A stretch of 64,000 nt of DNA from Manganitrophus sp963718695. GTDB taxonomy: Bacteria; Nitrospirota; Nitrospiria; SBBL01; Manganitrophaceae. Where the stretch lies: the NCBI GenBank assembly GCA_963718695.1, contig OY970371.1:2480001-2544000 (forward strand), in the 5' to 3' direction. Position 1 is the stretch's first letter; each line of letters starts with the position of its first letter. Positions 61,825-64,000 of the stretch are shown piece by piece. Below the pieces are notes generated by a model. It had not been told where the DNA came from. It was given only the letters and a program-made list of their open reading frames with translations, and made no database searches. The position numbers and the translations under genes were made by a program.

Positions 61825-63930
61825 TTAACCGACTTCGTACATATCCTGGGTCAGATCTTTGAAGAGGGTCGAGCGGTTTCGGCCCGATCGTTTGGAGGAA
61901 TAAAGCGCTTTGTCGGCGCAGGCGATGAGCTCTTCGCGCTGGGTCGCATCGGCCGGCTGAGAGGCAACGCCGATGCTGACGGTGATATCGATCTTCTGCC
62001 CCTGCCAATCGATCGGCGCCGACTCGATCGCCTTGCGGATCCGCTCCGCCATCTGCCACGCCTGCATGGCATCGGTCTTCAGCAACAGGACCACAAACTC
62101 TTCGCCGCCATAGCGGGCGACCACGTCGAGCTTCCGGACCATTTTTGCCAGAAGCTTAGCGATAATCTTCAAGACGGCATCCCCCGCCGGATGCCCGAAG
62201 GTGTCGTTGACCTTTTTGAAATAATCGATGTCGACCATCAGAATCGAGAAGGGCTCGGGATGGCGCGCATTGCGGACGAATTCCTCCTGGAGCCGCTCTT
62301 GGAAACGCCGGTGATTGTAGACGCCGGTGAGGCCGTCGGTGATCGCCAATCGCTCTACCTGCGCGTGCGCCTGCGCCTCGGCGATGGAGATGGCGACATG
62401 ATTGCAGAGAATGGAGAGGACGTGCCGGTCATAGGTGGTGAAGGCGTTCTCCTTCTCGGAGAGAAAAAGGACCACCCCCATGGCGCGGTCTTCAATGATC
62501 AACGGAAGTCCGAGAAAAGATTGGCAATCGACGTTGATTTTACATCCGTCGGGAAAAATCTTATGCTTCGCCCGTTGAGAAGGGAGCTGGGAGAAGAGAA
62601 GCACCTGCCGATTTTTCACGATGATGCTCAGCAATCCGTTGGTGAGGGCGAAGTTGTAATCGACGACGGAAGGATCATATCCCTTGACCGCCTTCACCGT
62701 CATCCGCCGCTCCCCCGGATCGACCAGGAAGATAAAACAGCGATCATAATCGATGATCTCTTTCGCCGAATCGGCCGTGATCTCCAGCCGGTGATCGAGA
62801 TTAAGCCGCGAGCCGAGACTTTTGCTGATCTCCAGAAGGGCCGAGTAGACCCGCGTCCGCTGGCTCATCCGCTGCTGCTCCCGGTAATAGGTCAGCACCG
62901 TCACAATCTCCTCGGCCATGAGCTGAAGCACCTCCTCGTCCTGGCTTGAGAAAGCATGGTCGGCGAGGCTATCGATGCAGAGGAGCCCTTCGAAGAGATC
63001 TTGATCGAGGACCGGAAGCGTCAAGAAAGAGCGAGGAACCACCGATCCGTCGTCATAATCGAGCGGCTCTTTCTGATTTTGCAGATCGGCAATGGCAGCG
63101 GCTCTTTTTTCCTTGGCGATCCAGCCGAGAATCCCTTCTCCAAGCGGGATGGTCCTTTGGCGGTCGATGCCGAGCGGCTCTTGTCGTCCTTTGGCCGCCC
63201 GGACCCAGAGGAACTCTCCATCTCGGTCGTATGAGAGAAAAACGGCGCGATACGCCTGCATCCGGCTCGCCAGGATCACGCCGAGGAGATGCTCCAGATG
63301 CGCCTCCATTCTCTTCGCCAGCATCTGCGCCTCGTCTTTCTCTTCTTCTTTCGAAAGACGGGCCAGCTCCGGTTTTTGTTTGATCTCGGGAAGCGATAAT
63401 GCCGGCTCTCCCTTTTTATTCCCTTTCAGCTTCTTCATCAAGTTTTCCCGCTCACGGTAAAATGAGCGGAGTCCCCATTTCACCGTGAGCGGAATGGCGA
63501 TGAGCGCAAGCGGGAAGAAGACCGCCCGTTGAGAGAGCGGATGGTCCGGAGGGGCGACGTAGAGACCGACCCCCTCCAGAAAAAAGATCCCGGAGACCAG
63601 GGTCATGCTTCTAAAAAAACTAAATTGGAAAGAGGAGATCAGAATGATGGCGGGATAAAGATATTGGAAGTAAGAGTGTGCGCCGCCGGTCTGCTGAACA
63701 ACGGCGTTGACCAACAAGAGAGAAAGGGCCGCTCCCTCCCATTTTACCGCGACGGTCCGGACCGGCGCACGGGCCCACCGATAAGCCAAAGAGGCGGCGA
63801 CATAGACGAAGAGGACCGACCAGACGATCCGACCCGGGGAGAAAAAAAGATCGCTCGGCCGGGCATTGCCGGCGGAGAGAAGAAAGAGGATAAAAAGTGC
63901 GGTACTCCTCAATCGTATCCCTCCGAGCAT
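61825..63930 (-). CDS. Diguanylate cyclase with membrane sensor and two GAF domains
   Basis: 701 residues from the ATG at 63930 (a TTG at 63945 is also possible). N-terminal membrane region of about six helices (residues 5-145), then two GAF-type domains (about 200-355 and 370-525; RAAAIADLQNQKEPLDYDD, NCKINVDCQSFLG). The GGDEF domain starts at about 530: LAITDGLTGVYNHRRFQERL, the active GGEEF in RYGGEEFVVLLL, and VSIGVASQP. It makes cyclic di-GMP from two GTP molecules. An I-site-like RxxD upstream of GGEEF is not clear. Start overlaps the DUF4177-like gene upstream. Confidence 0.92.
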   Translation of the reverse strand: MLGGIRLRSTALFILFLLSAGNARPSDLFFSPGRIVWSVLFVYVAASLAYRWARAPVRTVAVKWEGAALSLLLVNAVVQQTGGAHSYFQYLYPAIILISSFQFSFFRSMTLVSGIFFLEGVGLYVAPPDHPLSQRAVFFPLALIAIPLTVKWGLRSFYRERENLMKKLKGNKKGEPALSLPEIKQKPELARLSKEEEKDEAQMLAKRMEAHLEHLLGVILASRMQAYRAVFLSYDRDGEFLWVRAAKGRQEPLGIDRQRTIPLGEGILGWIAKEKRAAAIADLQNQKEPLDYDDGSVVPRSFLTLPVLDQDLFEGLLCIDSLADHAFSSQDEEVLQLMAEEIVTVLTYYREQQRMSQRTRVYSALLEISKSLGSRLNLDHRLEITADSAKEIIDYDRCFIFLVDPGERRMTVKAVKGYDPSVVDYNFALTNGLLSIIVKNRQVLLFSQLPSQRAKHKIFPDGCKINVDCQSFLGLPLIIEDRAMGVVLFLSEKENAFTTYDRHVLSILCNHVAISIAEAQAHAQVERLAITDGLTGVYNHRRFQERLQEEFVRNARHPEPFSILMVDIDYFKKVNDTFGHPAGDAVLKIIAKLLAKMVRKLDVVARYGGEEFVVLLLKTDAMQAWQMAERIRKAIESAPIDWQGQKIDITVSIGVASQPADATQREELIACADKALYSSKRSGRNRSTLFKDLTQDMYEVG

Positions 63931-64000
63931 TTTTTGAGGATACAAAGGAAGGGGTAGGTCTCTTCAGGCTGGTAGATGATCTGGACCAGCTCCCATCCTT
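63909..64000 (-). CDS. DUF4177-like protein, 3' end only
   Basis: 29 C-terminal residues read GWELVQIIYQPEETYPFLCI and end KKCSEGYD; the 5' part is beyond the right edge. The GWELV start and a following CILKK strand are like the C-terminus of DUF4177 domains. The stop overlaps the diguanylate cyclase start region by 22 bp, so the two genes are probably coupled. Confidence 0.55.
   Translation of the reverse strand, partial: GWELVQIIYQPEETYPFLCILKKCSEGYD

Noticed and set aside
1..64000. CRISPR arrays, tRNA or rRNA genes, attachment sites of an integrative element
   Set aside because: No regularly spaced direct repeats, cloverleaf-like sequences or integrase genes were seen, including at the edges of the AT-rich island.

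Overview
The window looks like a chromosome segment of a Gram-negative bacterium with moderately high GC, plus one AT-richer, IS-loaded island at about 35.2-48.8 kb. Diderm traits include Tat and Lgt genes, several predicted lipoproteins, a type IVa pilin with a sigma-54 type promoter, an NtrC-type activator, and surface-glycan genes. The combination (HisZ, a DUF4438 protein, a GerW/DUF2953 pair, many TPR and DUF11-like proteins) would fit Nitrospirota or a neighbouring deep-branching phylum. No rRNA or marker phylogeny is available here, so this is inference only. I found no tRNA, rRNA or CRISPR array.

Layout. (1) 1-13.1 kb, minus strand: a surface-glycan cluster. Transcription order is a DUF2723/TPR membrane protein, a GT2 glycosyltransferase, GT4, asparagine synthase, GT4, a MurJ/Wzx-like flippase, GT4, two methyltransferases and a second asparagine synthase cut by the window edge. 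Short gaps and overlaps suggest an operon. (2) 13.1-16.1 kb: type IV pilin under a -24/-12 promoter, a TPR lipoprotein gene split by a one-base frameshift, and tatA. (3) 16.3-28.1 kb: core genes dnaB (with an unusual CxCx5CxC insert), hisZ, serA, a class V aminotransferase, an AMIN-amidase, truA, a DUF4438 gene, lgt, a gerW/DUF2953 pair and a DEDD exonuclease-like gene. (4) 28.3-29.5 kb: an intact 1209-bp IS3-family element (IS407-like, here IS-A) with a TATT target duplication. (5) 29.7-35.1 kb: PP2C phosphatase, NtrC-type regulator, ribE, an esterase-like lipoprotein, and ribD, which may have a leaderless promoter.

(6) 35.2-48.8 kb, accessory island: a SIR2-HerA type anti-phage pair whose herA is broken by a frameshift and by a 709-bp IS1595-family element; a truncated RecF/OLD-like ATPase gene; a nested IS complex; and a truncated SpvB-like gene, a periplasmic protein gene and an RHS protein gene with a His-rich C-terminal domain. 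The IS complex can be read base by base. One IS-A copy inserted into the SpvB-like gene (target duplication GTGA), a 1280-bp IS3-family element (IS-B) inserted into IS-A (duplication TTC), and recombination with a second, inverted IS-B copy then flipped the segment between them.

(7) 48.8-64 kb: a YqhA-like membrane protein, a DUF433/DUF5615 toxin-antitoxin-like pair, rhomboid protease and an ExeA-like ATPase flanked by inverted 77-bp repeats, a DUF11-like envelope protein, a UbiB-family kinase, a HEAT-repeat lipoprotein, a DUF4388-DnaJ-TPR fusion, a glycine-zipper-like protein, a GAF-GGDEF diguanylate cyclase, and the tail of a DUF4177-like gene.

Functionally, the left part serves surface glycan and pilus assembly, the middle core metabolism and envelope maintenance, the island defence and conflict systems that are now largely inactivated, and the right part envelope stress and signalling.
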